A DNA stretch of 48,466 nucleotides, taken from the NCBI RefSeq assembly GCF_002075885.1, contig NZ_MDET01000021.1, positions 22,357 to 70,822 on the forward strand, in the 5' to 3' direction. Below are positions 1 through 8,193 of the stretch, piece by piece; the first letter of the stretch is position 1; every line of letters begins with the position of its first letter. The notes under the pieces are model-generated. The model saw only the letters and a list, made by a program, of their open reading frames with translations. It had not been told where the DNA came from and did not search any database. This stretch comes from Manganibacter manganicus (GTDB lineage Bacteria > Pseudomonadota > Alphaproteobacteria > Rhizobiales > Rhizobiaceae). A program made the position numbers and the translations under genes.

Positions 1-337
1 CACGGTTGTCCGCGCCCGCCGGCGTTTCTACCCTTGCCTTTCCCGGCCCATCGCCCATTTGCGAGCGCGAGCAACGCAGGTCCGGTTCGGGCCGGGCGGT
101 TCCGTTCACTGTTACGGATAACACACCCGGCGCCACACTTGCCTGGATGCTCGAGTGTGCACACCCGTTCCCGCTGGCAAGCTGCTGAGGGGGATTATGC
201 GGGAGGGATGATGGGTGTGGATAAAGCGGCGAGAAAGAAATCGCCGTTAACGGGGCAAGCGCCTGATTGGCAACGGAATTATTCTTATCGATTACGGCAG
301 GCGATAAATTTCCATCCACACGGACTGGAGCCGCCCC

Positions 338-392
338 CATCCTTCGAGGCTCGCCCCTTCGACAAGCTCAGGAGCTCGCATCTCAGGATGAG
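338..392 (-). repeat. Intergenic palindromic repeat, type A
   Basis: The unit contains catccttcgaggctcgcc near one end and tctcaggatgagg at the other. Its reverse complement matches 7438-7509 with a few changes and a small insertion, so the same element occurs twice in opposite orientations. Such CCTCATCCTGAGG-type elements are common between genes in Mesorhizobium-like bacteria (from memory). Function is unknown. Confidence 0.7.
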
Positions 393-439
393 GGCGGCGT
401 GGTGCCGGTTTCTTCGCTTTGAGGCATCGGCAGCCCCCC

Positions 440-484
440 CTCATCGTGAGGAGGCAGCGTGAGCTGCCGTCTCGAACGACGCAC
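440..484 (+). repeat. Intergenic hairpin repeat, type B, copy 1
   Basis: The unit begins ctcatcgtgag, has an inner hairpin GGCAGC-gtga-GCTGCC, and ends gtctcgaacgacgcac. The last 16 bases are identical to those of the copy at 512-555, but the hairpin stem sequence differs. Confidence 0.65.
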
Positions 485-511
485 TACTCAAACTGGAGTC
501 GCACCCCCTTA

Positions 512-555
512 CTCATGCTCAGAAGCCGGCCATGCCGGCGTCTCGAACGACGCAC
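512..555 (+). repeat. Intergenic hairpin repeat, type B, copy 2
   Basis: The unit begins ctcatgctcag, has an inner hairpin GCCGGC-cat-GCCGGC, and ends gtctcgaacgacgcac exactly like the neighbouring copy. The stem has changed on both sides while remaining paired. Confidence 0.65.
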
Positions 556-883
556 AATACAACTTGCCAATATAAGGTGAGAGCCCGAGGGGGCGGACTT
601 CGAAGGGTCGAAGCATGCACAGCGAAAAGGGCGAGGGATGGCACCATCCAACCCGATTGCAAGCGTCACGGGAGGGCGCATTCCGGCGGGCCGGGCGGCG
701 CAAGGTCGGCGAAGCTGCCGGCCTTTTCGACCGTCGTGATTATGGCGCGATCTCAGGTAAGAAAATACCGTCGAGGGCTTCCTTGTGTGGAATATTACAG
801 TGTAACCTGATCCGGTTCGGGAGTGGCACCATGGCCCGGAGTAGGGAAATGGCCCCGTTTTCAAGACTAAGGCGCTCGCCAGA

Positions 884-1555
884 ATGGCGGCGGCACAAAT
901 GACCTCTGGCAAGGTGTTCAGGGTGCTCGTGGCCGAGCGCAACCCATTGGTGGTTGCCGGTCTCGTCGACATGATCTCGCGCGATGCCCGTTTCAAGCTG
1001 GTCGCCAGCTTGCAGAGCGGCAAGGATTTTCTGGAAGCGGCGGTGAAGCAGGATCCCGCCTTCGACGTCGCCGTTCTCGGCTGGCGCCTGTCGGACGTCG
1101 ACAGCGGCGAGGTGCTGGCCGAAATGCAGCGCCAGGCCATCCACGCCCGCGTCGTCATCTTTTCCAACGATCATGACGTCGGCATTCTCAAACGCTGCGT
1201 ACGCCTTGGCGCGCAGGGCTATTGCTACCAATTCGAGGACCCGGCCATCCTTTTCGATGCGTTGACGGCGGTCGCCAATGGCCGCATCTCGATTCCCTTT
1301 GTCGACGTGTCGAAGATCAACGACACGCCGCTGTCGCGGTTGACGACGCGCGAGCGGGAATTGTTGTCGGTGCTGGCAGACGGCTGGACCAACATGCAGA
1401 TTGCCGCGCGCACCGGTATTTCGGAAAACACGGTCAAATATCATTTGAAAAATCTCTACGACAAGCTGGATGTTCGCAACCGCGCGATGGCCGTGGCGCT
1501 TTACGCCAGCGAGAAGGGTCGCAGTTCGACGCCGGAACGTCGTGCCTCCGATTGA
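884..1555 (+). CDS. LuxR-family regulator with a pseudo-receiver domain (copy 1)
   Basis: A 223-residue protein with the two-domain layout of NarL/FixJ response regulators: a receiver-like domain (about residues 12-135) and a C-terminal LuxR helix-turn-helix (about 150-210, with RERELLSVLADG and ISENTVKYHLKNLYDKL). The receiver lacks the usual chemistry. The acidic pocket reads AERNP (17-21) where ADDHP is typical, the phospho-acceptor aspartate is glycine (G66 in VLGWRLSD), and the conserved lysine is glutamine (GYCYQF). Phosphorylation is therefore unlikely and another signal is inferred. A close paralogue lies at 40659-41378. It is the first gene before the serine-cycle operon in the same direction, so a role in C1 control is plausible but unproven. 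The start could also be the ATG at 899; neither has a strong ribosome binding site. Confidence 0.85.
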   Translation: MAAAQMTSGKVFRVLVAERNPLVVAGLVDMISRDARFKLVASLQSGKDFLEAAVKQDPAFDVAVLGWRLSDVDSGEVLAEMQRQAIHARVVIFSNDHDVGILKRCVRLGAQGYCYQFEDPAILFDALTAVANGRISIPFVDVSKINDTPLSRLTTRERELLSVLADGWTNMQIAARTGISENTVKYHLKNLYDKLDVRNRAMAVALYASEKGRSSTPERRASD

Positions 1556-1917
1556 ACGCGTGGCGTTTCCGCATTTTGATGGCACATCAAAACCATCCGA
1601 AAAGCGGCAACCGCTTTTCAGGCTGACGATCGAGGCCCGCGCCGGACTTCGTAAGATGTAGCTTACATTACCGACGCCCCTCTGATGCGGGCGCGAGGGC
1701 AACGACGCTGTCGCCGCCAACGACGCCGATAGGCGCGACCGGGTAGGAAAAAGCCTATCCGATGGGAGGCGGCTGCCTCCGAAAGAGTAGTTTGGCGCCA
1801 GTCTGCAAAGGGCCACTTTCCTATCTTGGCAGGTGTTGTGGCAGGGCCGGCCGCGTCGCAACCTTCATGCGACATTCCGGCGGAATCCAGATCCGCCATC
1901 ATCAAAGGAGGATCGTC
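1556..1917 (+). promoter_or_regulatory. Leader region of the serine-cycle operon
   Basis: This 362-base spacer has no supported gene and should hold the operon promoter and 5' leader. Two short hairpins are visible: GGAGGC-ggct-GCCTCC at 1765-1780, and GGCGGA-N7-TCCGCC at 1879-1897. The second sits just ahead of the aaaggagga ribosome binding site of sgaA. I cannot assign a promoter with confidence; a LysR-type activator such as QscR controls this operon in Methylobacterium, but no such gene is in the window. Confidence 0.4.
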
Positions 1918-3120
1918 ATGGCCGGTTTCACTCAGCTCTTCGTTCCGGGCCCCACCAATGTGCCCGAGACGGTGCGTCAGGCAATGAACATGCCCATGGA
2001 GGACATGCGCGCGCCGACCTATCCAACCTTCACGCGGGGTCTGTTCGAGGACATCAACAAGATTTTCCGCAACGAAAGCGGCCGCACCTTCATCTTCCCG
2101 TCCTCGGGAACCGGCGCTTGGGAATCCGCCATCACCAACACCCTCAACCCCGGCGACCGCGTGCTGATGGCGCGCTTCGGCCAATTCTCGCATCTATGGG
2201 TGGACATGGCCGAGCGTCTCGGCCTTGACGTCGATGTCGTCGATGTCGAATGGGGCACGGGCGTTCCGGTCGAGATTTTCGCCGACCGTCTGGCCAAGGA
2301 CAAGGAACATCGCATCAAGGCGGTGTTCGTCACCCAGAACGAGACGGCGACGGGCGTCACCAGCGATGTCGCCGGCGTGCGCGCCGCGCTCGATGCCGCC
2401 AAGCATCCGGCGCTGCTTTATGTCGATGGCGTCTCGTCGGTCGGTTCGATCGATTTCCGCCAGACCGAATGGGGCGTGGACCTGGCCGTTTCCGGCTCCC
2501 AGAAGGGCTTCATGCTGCCGCCCGGCCTCGGCTTCCTGTCGGTCAGCCAGAAGGCGCTAGACGTTGCCAAGGACACGACCAGGAACAACCGCTCGAACCG
2601 CTGCTATTTCTCCTTCGAGGACATGATCAAGGCCAACGACACCGGCTTCTTCCCCTATACGCCGGCGGTGCAGTTGCTGCGGGGCCTTCGCGCCTCGATC
2701 GATCTGCTGCTGGAAGAGGGGCTGGACAATGTGTTCCAGCGCCACGCCAGACTGGCGGAGGGCGTGCGCCGGGCGGTGGCGGCCTGGGACCTCAAGCTCT
2801 GCGCCAAGGAACCCAAATGGTATTCCGACACGGTCAGCGCCGTCGTGGTGCCGGAAGGCATCGACAGTGCCAATATCGTGCGCACCGCTTTTGAGAACTA
2901 CCAGACTTCGCTCGGTGGCGGTCTGTCCAAGGTGGCCGGCAAGGTGTTCCGTATCGGCCATCTCGGTTGGGTCAATGAAGTGATGATGTGCGGCGCGCTG
3001 TCGGCGGCCGAAATGACGCTTCTGGATTGCGGCGTGAAGGTCAAGCCCGGTTCGGGCGTGGGTGCTGCGCTGGAATATTACCGCGAATCCCGCCAGCCGG
3101 CGATCGCCAAGGCAGCCTGA
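1918..3120 (+). CDS. sgaA: Serine-glyoxylate aminotransferase
   Basis: A 400-residue PLP enzyme of the class V aminotransferase family (alanine/serine-glyoxylate type), the usual length for SgaA. It transfers the amino group of serine to glyoxylate, giving hydroxypyruvate and glycine, a key step of the serine cycle. The N-terminus FVPGPTNVPETVRQAMN is typical, and the PLP-binding lysine is K196 in SGSQKGFMLPPG. The ATG at 1918 is chosen because aaaggagga lies directly upstream; an in-frame start farther upstream would add unrelated sequence. It is the first gene of a run sgaA, malyl-CoA lyase, mtkA, mtkB with gaps of only 10-21 bases, so a single transcript is likely. Confidence 0.95.
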   Translation: MAGFTQLFVPGPTNVPETVRQAMNMPMEDMRAPTYPTFTRGLFEDINKIFRNESGRTFIFPSSGTGAWESAITNTLNPGDRVLMARFGQFSHLWVDMAERLGLDVDVVDVEWGTGVPVEIFADRLAKDKEHRIKAVFVTQNETATGVTSDVAGVRAALDAAKHPALLYVDGVSSVGSIDFRQTEWGVDLAVSGSQKGFMLPPGLGFLSVSQKALDVAKDTTRNNRSNRCYFSFEDMIKANDTGFFPYTPAVQLLRGLRASIDLLLEEGLDNVFQRHARLAEGVRRAVAAWDLKLCAKEPKWYSDTVSAVVVPEGIDSANIVRTAFENYQTSLGGGLSKVAGKVFRIGHLGWVNEVMMCGALSAAEMTLLDCGVKVKPGSGVGAALEYYRESRQPAIAKAA

Positions 3121-3130
3121 GGAGAGCGAG

Positions 3131-4096
3131 ATGAGCCACACCATTCACCATTTGCGCAAGCTTCGTCTGCAGCGCAGCGAGCTGGCCGTACCGGGCTCCA
3201 ATGCCGAGATGATCCGCAAGGCCGCCGACGGTCACGCCGATTACGTCTTCCTCGACATCGAGGATGCGGTGGCGCCACCGGACAAGGACAAGGCGCGCAA
3301 GAACATCATCGAGGCGCTCAACGAGATCGACTGGCGCGGCCGCGGCAAGACCATTTCGGTGCGCATCAACGGCCTCGACACCCATTACATGTATCGCGAC
3401 GTGGTCGATGTGATGGAGCAGGCCGGCGACAAGTTCGACACCATCCTGGTGCCGAAGGTCGGCGTGCCGGCCGACCTCTATACGGTCGAGGCGATCGTCA
3501 ACCAGATCGAGATGGGCAAGGGTTTCAAGACCCGTGTCGGGCTCGAGGCGCTGATCGAGACGGCGCTCGGCATGGCCAATGTCGAGGCCATCGCGGCCTA
3601 TGGCGGCCGGCTGGAGGCCCTGCATTTCGGCGTTGCCGACTATGCGGCGAGCGTCAAGGCGCGCACCGTCAATATCGGTGGCCTCAACCCCGACTATCCT
3701 GGCGACCAGTGGCATGCCGCCATCTCGCGCATGACGGTGGCCTGCCGGGCCTATGGCCTGCGCGCCATCGACGGACCGTTCGGTGATTTCTCCGATCCGG
3801 AAGGCTTCATCGCCGCCGCCAAGCGCGCCGCCGCTCTGGGCATCGAGGGCAAGTGGGCGATCCATCCCTCGCAGGTGGATCTGGCCAACACCGTGTTCTC
3901 GCCGCCGGAAAAGGAAGTCACCCGCGCCCGCCGCATCATCGAGGTGCTCAAGGAGGCCGAGGAGCAGGGCAAGGGCGCGGCCGCCCTCGACGGCAAGATG
4001 ATCGATGCCGCCTCCGAGCGCATGGCCCGCAACGTGCTGGTCATGCACGAGGCGATCGAAAGCTCGGCGCAGGCCCGCGCCTCGCTGCCCAACTAA
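3131..4096 (+). CDS. mcl: L-malyl-CoA / beta-methylmalyl-CoA lyase
   Basis: A 321-residue HpcH/HpaI aldolase-family protein, close in length to serine-cycle malyl-CoA lyases. It cleaves malyl-CoA to acetyl-CoA and glyoxylate with Mg2+. Visible family features are the N-terminal RSELAVPGSN segment, the acidic motif DYVFLDIEDAV, the VRINGL arginine strand, the metal-binding region GLEALIETALG, and LHFGVADYAASV. It starts 10 bases after sgaA with gagag upstream and is followed 21 bases later by mtkA. The order sgaA-mcl-mtkAB means it probably uses malyl-CoA made by MtkAB. A citrate lyase beta-like role is excluded by context. Confidence 0.93.
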   Translation: MSHTIHHLRKLRLQRSELAVPGSNAEMIRKAADGHADYVFLDIEDAVAPPDKDKARKNIIEALNEIDWRGRGKTISVRINGLDTHYMYRDVVDVMEQAGDKFDTILVPKVGVPADLYTVEAIVNQIEMGKGFKTRVGLEALIETALGMANVEAIAAYGGRLEALHFGVADYAASVKARTVNIGGLNPDYPGDQWHAAISRMTVACRAYGLRAIDGPFGDFSDPEGFIAAAKRAAALGIEGKWAIHPSQVDLANTVFSPPEKEVTRARRIIEVLKEAEEQGKGAAALDGKMIDAASERMARNVLVMHEAIESSAQARASLPN

Positions 4097-4117
4097 ACCC
4101 GAACGGAGGAGTTCGAC

Positions 4118-5302
4118 ATGGATATCCACGAATACCAGGCCAAGGAACTGCTTTCGCGCTATTCGGTGAACATTCCGCGCGGCGGGCTCGCCTACAGCCC
4201 GGAACAGGCGACCTATCGCGCCAGCGAGATTGGCGGCGACCAGTGGGTTGTCAAGGCGCAGATCCATTCCGGCGCCCGCGGCAAGGCCGGCGGCATCCGC
4301 GTGTGCAAATCCGACAGCGAAGTGTCGGAAGCGGCGGAAAGCATGCTCGGCCGCAAGCTGGTCACCAAGCAGACCGGCCCCAAGGGCAAGCTGGTTTCCC
4401 GTCTTTATATCGAAGAGACGGTCGATATCGCCCAGGAGCTTTACCTGGGCATCGTGCTCGACCGTAAATCCGAGCGCGTGATGATCGTGGCGTCGGCGTC
4501 AGGCGGCATGGAGATCGAGGAGATCGCCGAAAAGCAGCCCGATTCCATCATCCGCGCCGTCGTCGATCCGGGTGCCGGCATGCAGCAATTCCAGGCGCGC
4601 GAGATCGCTTTCGGACTCGGACTTGAAAACCATTTGATCGGCAAGGCCGTCGATACGCTGATGGGCTGCTACCGGGTGTTCCGCGATTTCGACGCCTCGA
4701 TGCTGGAAATCAATCCGCTGGTGGTGACCAAGGACGGGCAGTTGCTGGCGCTCGACGGCAAGATGTCGTTCGACGAGAACGCGCTGTTCCGCCGGGCCGA
4801 GATTTCCGAGCTGCGCGACAAGAGCCAGGAAGACCCGCGCGAGACCTTCGCCAGCGATCGCGGCCTGTCCTATGTCGGCCTCGACGGCAATATCGGCTGC
4901 ATCATCAACGGCGCCGGTCTGGCCATGGCGACGATGGACATGATCAAGATCGCCGGCGGCGAACCGGCGAACTTCCTCGACATCGGTGGCGGCGCTTCGC
5001 CCGAGCGTGTGTCCAAGGCGTTCCGCGCGGTGCTGGCCGACCAGAATGTCGAGACGATCCTGGTCAACATCTTCGCCGGCATCAATCGCTGCGACTGGGT
5101 TGCCGAAGGTGTTGTCAAGGCGATCCGCGAGGTCGGCGTTTCCGTGCCGCTGGTGGTTCGGCTGGCCGGCACCAATGTGGAGGAAGGCCGGCGCATTCTG
5201 GCGGAATCGGGCGAGAAGGTGATTGTCACCGACACACTGGCCGAGGCTGCCGAAAAGGCGGTCGAGTCCATGCGCGCATTCTCGAAGTCGAAAAAGCACT
5301 AA
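4118..5302 (+). CDS. mtkA: Malate-CoA ligase (malate thiokinase) beta subunit
   Basis: A 394-residue ATP-grasp protein of the succinyl-CoA synthetase beta family, starting [15 protein letters not shown] as this family does. With MtkB it makes malyl-CoA from malate, ATP and CoA. The nucleotide-binding segment [16 protein letters not shown] lies near residues 44-60 and the metal/ligand region [20 protein letters not shown] near 195-215. A GGGAS segment appears in the C-terminal ligase domain. Sequence alone cannot fully separate malate from succinate ligases, but placement between malyl-CoA lyase and mtkB in a serine-cycle operon argues for malate. The ribosome binding site cggaggag is well spaced. 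Confidence 0.93.
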   Translation: MDIHEYQAKELLSRYSVNIPRGGLAYSPEQATYRASEIGGDQWVVKAQIHSGARGKAGGIRVCKSDSEVSEAAESMLGRKLVTKQTGPKGKLVSRLYIEETVDIAQELYLGIVLDRKSERVMIVASASGGMEIEEIAEKQPDSIIRAVVDPGAGMQQFQAREIAFGLGLENHLIGKAVDTLMGCYRVFRDFDASMLEINPLVVTKDGQLLALDGKMSFDENALFRRAEISELRDKSQEDPRETFASDRGLSYVGLDGNIGCIINGAGLAMATMDMIKIAGGEPANFLDIGGGASPERVSKAFRAVLADQNVETILVNIFAGINRCDWVAEGVVKAIREVGVSVPLVVRLAGTNVEEGRRILAESGEKVIVTDTLAEAAEKAVESMRAFSKSKKH

Positions 5303-5314
5303 GGGAGGACCACA

Positions 5315-6214
5315 ATGAGCATTCTTCTCGACCGGCGCACGCGCGTCATCGTTCAAGGTCTCACCGGCAAGATCGGCACCTTCCATGCGCAGGATATGAA
5401 GCGCTATGGCACCAAGGTCGTCGGCGGAGTGACCCCCGGCAAGGGCGGCATGATCCATCACGGCATGCCCGTCTTCAATACGGTCAAGGGCGCCGTGCGC
5501 GAGACCGGCGCCGAAGCCTCAATCGTGTTCGTGCCGCCGCCCTTTGCCGCGGATTCGATCATGGAAGCGGCGGATGCGGGCCTGAAGCTTTGCGTGTGCA
5601 TCACCGACGGCATTCCCTCGCAGGACATGATGCGCGTCAAGCGTTACATGCGGCGCTTCCGCTATGAGGACCGCATGCGCCTCATCGGCCCGAACTGCGC
5701 CGGCGTCATCACCCCCGGCCAGGCGTCCATGGGCATCATGCCGGGCTCCATCTACCTGCCGGGCCGCGTCGGCATCGTCGGCCGTTCCGGTACGCTGGGC
5801 TATGAGGCGGCCGCGCAGATGAAGGCGCTCGGCATCGGCGTTTCGACCAGCGTCGGTATCGGCGGCGATCCGATCAACGGCTCGTCCTTCCTCGACATGC
5901 TCAAGCTGTTCGAGGAGGACGAGGACACCGACGCCGTCGTCATGATCGGCGAGATCGGCGGGCCGCAGGAGGCCGAGGCCGGCGAATGGGCCAAGCACAA
6001 TATGCGCAAGCCCCTGATCGCTTACGTTGCCGGTCTTTCGGCGCCCAAGGGCAAACGCATGGGTCATGCCGGCGCCATCATTTCCGCCTTCGGCGAATCG
6101 GCCCAGGAAAAGGTCGAGATCCTGCGCGAAGCGGGCGTCACCATCGTGCCGACGCCGGCGGAATTCGGCCCGACCGTGGCGGCTGTGCTGGAACAGAAGA
6201 AAAAGGCGGCCTGA
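5315..6214 (+). CDS. mtkB: Malate-CoA ligase alpha subunit
   Basis: A 299-residue protein of the succinyl-CoA synthetase alpha family, 12 bases downstream of mtkA with gggagga upstream. It carries the CoA-binding Rossmann domain ([13 protein letters not shown] near residue 13; GGVTPGKGG) and the ligase domain with the phospho-histidine motif [11 protein letters not shown] near residues 250-260. Together with MtkA it forms the malyl-CoA-making enzyme of the serine cycle. Confidence 0.93.
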   Translation: MSILLDRRTRVIVQGLTGKIGTFHAQDMKRYGTKVVGGVTPGKGGMIHHGMPVFNTVKGAVRETGAEASIVFVPPPFAADSIMEAADAGLKLCVCITDGIPSQDMMRVKRYMRRFRYEDRMRLIGPNCAGVITPGQASMGIMPGSIYLPGRVGIVGRSGTLGYEAAAQMKALGIGVSTSVGIGGDPINGSSFLDMLKLFEEDEDTDAVVMIGEIGGPQEAEAGEWAKHNMRKPLIAYVAGLSAPKGKRMGHAGAIISAFGESAQEKVEILREAGVTIVPTPAEFGPTVAAVLEQKKKAA

Positions 6215-6290
6215 ACAGGCTGTCCGGAAGCGGCTCCGGTCACGGGGCCGCTTCTTCATCATGACAAACGGGATTGATCGGCGAAGGCTC

Positions 6291-7259
6291 ATGAAACCGC
6301 GTATCATCGTAACCCGGCGTTGGCCGGATGCTGTCGAGCACATTCTGGCCGAGCGTTTCGACACCACCTTCAATCGCGGCGACGCGCCGCTCAAGCCGAT
6401 CGAGCTCAAGGCCGCCTTTCAGGCGTTCGACGCGATCCTGCCCACTGTAAGCGATAGCCTGCCGGCTTCGCTGTTTCCCGAATCCGATTCACGCACGCGC
6501 ATCATCGCCAATTACGGGGTCGGCTTCAGTCACATCGATATCGATGCCGCGCGCGCGCAGGGGATCGTCGTCACCAATACGCCGGGCGTGCTGACCGACT
6601 GCACCGCCGACATCGCACTCAGCCTGCTGCTTGCCGTTGCGCGTCGCGCCGGCGAAGGCGAGCGGCAGTTGCGCGCCGGCGAATGGGCGGGCTGGTGCCC
6701 GACCCACATGATCGGCGCCAAGGTCACCGGCAAGACCATCGGCATTATCGGCATGGGCCGCATCGGCAAGGCGACGGCCAAGCGCGCGCATTTCGGCTTC
6801 GACATGGATGTCGTGTTCTACAATCGCTCCAAGGTGGACGATGAAGAAACCCGCGCCATGGGCGCGAGGCAATTGCCGACCATCGAGGATGTGCTGGCCG
6901 AGGCCGATTTCGTCTCGCTGCATTGTCCCGGCGGCGCGGCTAACCGCCATCTCATCAATGCCGAAAGGCTGGCGGCGATGAAGCCCGGCGCTTTCCTCAT
7001 CAATACGGCGCGCGGCGACGTCGTCGACCAGGCGGCGCTGGTGGCGGCGCTGGAGAGCGGCAAGCTGGCTGGCGCCGGCCTCGACGTGTTCGACGGCGAG
7101 CCGGTGGTGCCCGAGGGGCTGACACGGCTGGAAAACGTCGTGCTGCTGCCGCATCTGGGCAGCGCCACGGAAGAGACGCGCGTGGCCATGGGCATGAAGG
7201 CGGTCGATAATCTCACGGCGTTTTTTGACGGTAAGGAAGTGCCCGACCGCGTGGTGTGA
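6291..7259 (+). CDS. hprA: D-2-hydroxyacid dehydrogenase, probable hydroxypyruvate/glyoxylate reductase
   Basis: A 322-residue NAD(P)-dependent D-isomer 2-hydroxyacid dehydrogenase. The dinucleotide motif IGIIGMGRIGKATAKRA, the substrate-binding arginine in INTARGDVVDQAAL, the glutamate in GLDVFDGEP and the catalytic histidine in LLPHLGSATEETR are all present. In the serine cycle this class reduces hydroxypyruvate to D-glycerate, the step right after SgaA. It starts 76 bases after mtkB, so it may be co-transcribed or have its own promoter. The start at MKPRIIVTRR is chosen over an ATG 30 bases upstream because the family core begins there. Glyoxylate reductase activity is the main alternative. 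Confidence 0.85.
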   Translation: MKPRIIVTRRWPDAVEHILAERFDTTFNRGDAPLKPIELKAAFQAFDAILPTVSDSLPASLFPESDSRTRIIANYGVGFSHIDIDAARAQGIVVTNTPGVLTDCTADIALSLLLAVARRAGEGERQLRAGEWAGWCPTHMIGAKVTGKTIGIIGMGRIGKATAKRAHFGFDMDVVFYNRSKVDDEETRAMGARQLPTIEDVLAEADFVSLHCPGGAANRHLINAERLAAMKPGAFLINTARGDVVDQAALVAALESGKLAGAGLDVFDGEPVVPEGLTRLENVVLLPHLGSATEETRVAMGMKAVDNLTAFFDGKEVPDRVV

Positions 7260-7292
7260 TCGCGGACTTCGACGCCACGCTGCATCACTGTC

Positions 7293-7390
7293 GTGCGTCG
7301 TTCGAGCCGGCAGTTTCCTGCCTTCAGGCTACGGGCTTGCGCCTGCGCCCATTGGCGTCGGAGGACAGGTTGCGGGCTCCTCAGCATGAG
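7293..7390 (-). repeat. Intergenic hairpin repeat, type B, expanded inverted copy
   Basis: The stretch begins gtgcgtcgttcgag, the reverse complement of the conserved end of the 440-484 and 512-555 units, and ends ctcctcagcatgag, matching their other end inverted. The middle is longer than in the other copies. It lies in the 330-base gap between the serine-cycle operon and the haemoglobin gene, which converge; no gene is visible in the gap. Confidence 0.5.
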
Positions 7391-7437
7391 GGAGGTGGTG
7401 CTATCTCGCCCTCGGTCTGTCTGAAGGTGGCTCCCGC

Positions 7438-7509
7438 CCTCATCCTTGAGGTGCGAGTTCCTGAGTCCTGAGCTTGTGGAAGGATCGAAGGGGGCGAGCC
7501 TCGAAGGAC
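7438..7509 (+). repeat. Intergenic palindromic repeat, type A, second copy
   Basis: This is an inverted copy of the 338-392 element, with matching segments such as cctgag, gcttgt, gaagg and gcgagcctcgaagga. It carries a small internal duplication (ctgagtcctgagc) not seen in the first copy. Confidence 0.7.
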
Positions 7510-7524
7510 GCACGGCAGGCAATG

Positions 7525-7558
7525 AAAAAGGGCGGTTGAACAAATCGCTCAATCGCCC
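7525..7558 (-). terminator. Rho-independent terminator of the dimethylamine operon
   Basis: Read on the minus strand, a 10-bp stem GGGCGATTGA / TCAACCGCCC (one G-U pair) is followed directly by TTTTTC. It lies 32 bases after the stop of the truncated haemoglobin gene, so it probably ends that transcript. Confidence 0.75.
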
Positions 7559-7589
7559 CGTCATTCTGTCGCTCTGTTGCCGGCGATAT

Positions 7590-8033
7590 CTATTCGTCCG
7601 TGTCCTGGTTCCTGGACGTTTCGGCGGCGCGCTCGAAGTGCAGCATCACTTCGTCCTTCAATGCACCTTCGATACCGACCTGGGCCATGGCCTTTTCCAT
7701 GCATGAAAGCCACAGGTCGCGCATCTTCGGGCCGATATGGATGTGCTCGTGGATTTCGGTGAGGCGTGAATGACCATGTTGCAGGACATAACGGCTCGGG
7801 CCGCCGAAGAAGCCGGAGAGATAGTTGAACTGTTCCCGGCGGGAATGTGCCACGCCCTGGCCGCGCATATGCAAGAGATGCAACTCGGCGGCGTCAGGGT
7901 CCTGTTCGATAATGTCGTAAAACGTCTCGACCAGTTTGCGGATGCCCTCTTCCTCGCCGAGTTCCTTGTAGAGCCTGTATGATTTGGCTGTAATCTTCCT
8001 GGCGTGATCGCCGGTCGCTGTCGCTACATCCAT
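7590..8033 (-). CDS. Group II truncated haemoglobin
   Basis: A 147-residue single-domain globin of the truncated (2/2) group II type. The B-helix tyrosine is in VETFYDII, the proximal histidine in EIHEHIHIG, and the group II G8 tryptophan in MRDLWLSCMEKAM. Such proteins bind O2 or NO through haem in the cytoplasm. It is the last gene of the minus-strand dimethylamine cluster, 160 bases after the haem N-demethylase gene and just before the terminator. Co-transcription is likely but not shown. Aaggag lies 11 bases ahead of the ATG. A role in O2 supply, haem handling or NO protection for the demethylase is inference. Confidence 0.85.
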   Translation of the reverse strand: MDVATATGDHARKITAKSYRLYKELGEEEGIRKLVETFYDIIEQDPDAAELHLLHMRGQGVAHSRREQFNYLSGFFGGPSRYVLQHGHSRLTEIHEHIHIGPKMRDLWLSCMEKAMAQVGIEGALKDEVMLHFERAAETSRNQDTDE

Positions 8034-8193
8034 GGAGATGCAACTCCTTTCTGCACTGCGTCCGGGTCAACCCTTTGATCAGGCCGAAACGGCCGCTGAC
8101 CCGGTGAGCAGCATAGCACGGGGCTGCTGCTCCTCTTTGTCCTGGCGCAACGAACCCTTCTGAGGAACGCTTGGCGCCTTTCAGGCCGGCGTC

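Larger units (their letters stand above)
1..883. other. Repeat-rich spacer without a supported gene
   Basis: No reading frame here has both a plausible ribosome binding site and recognisable protein sequence. Open frames up to about 140 codons exist, but they run through palindromic repeat units and are best explained by high GC content. The stretch holds one long A-type repeat (338-392), two hairpin units with identical ends (440-484 and 512-555) and a degenerate fragment near 575-618. The left end may contain the tail of an upstream intergenic region. Sequence from about 620 to 883 shows no feature I can name; it must contain the promoter of the regulator that follows. Confidence 0.5.

Noticed and set aside
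34..462. Open frame of about 140 codons near the left end
   Set aside because: It runs through palindromic repeat units, has no ribosome binding site and no recognisable protein sequence.
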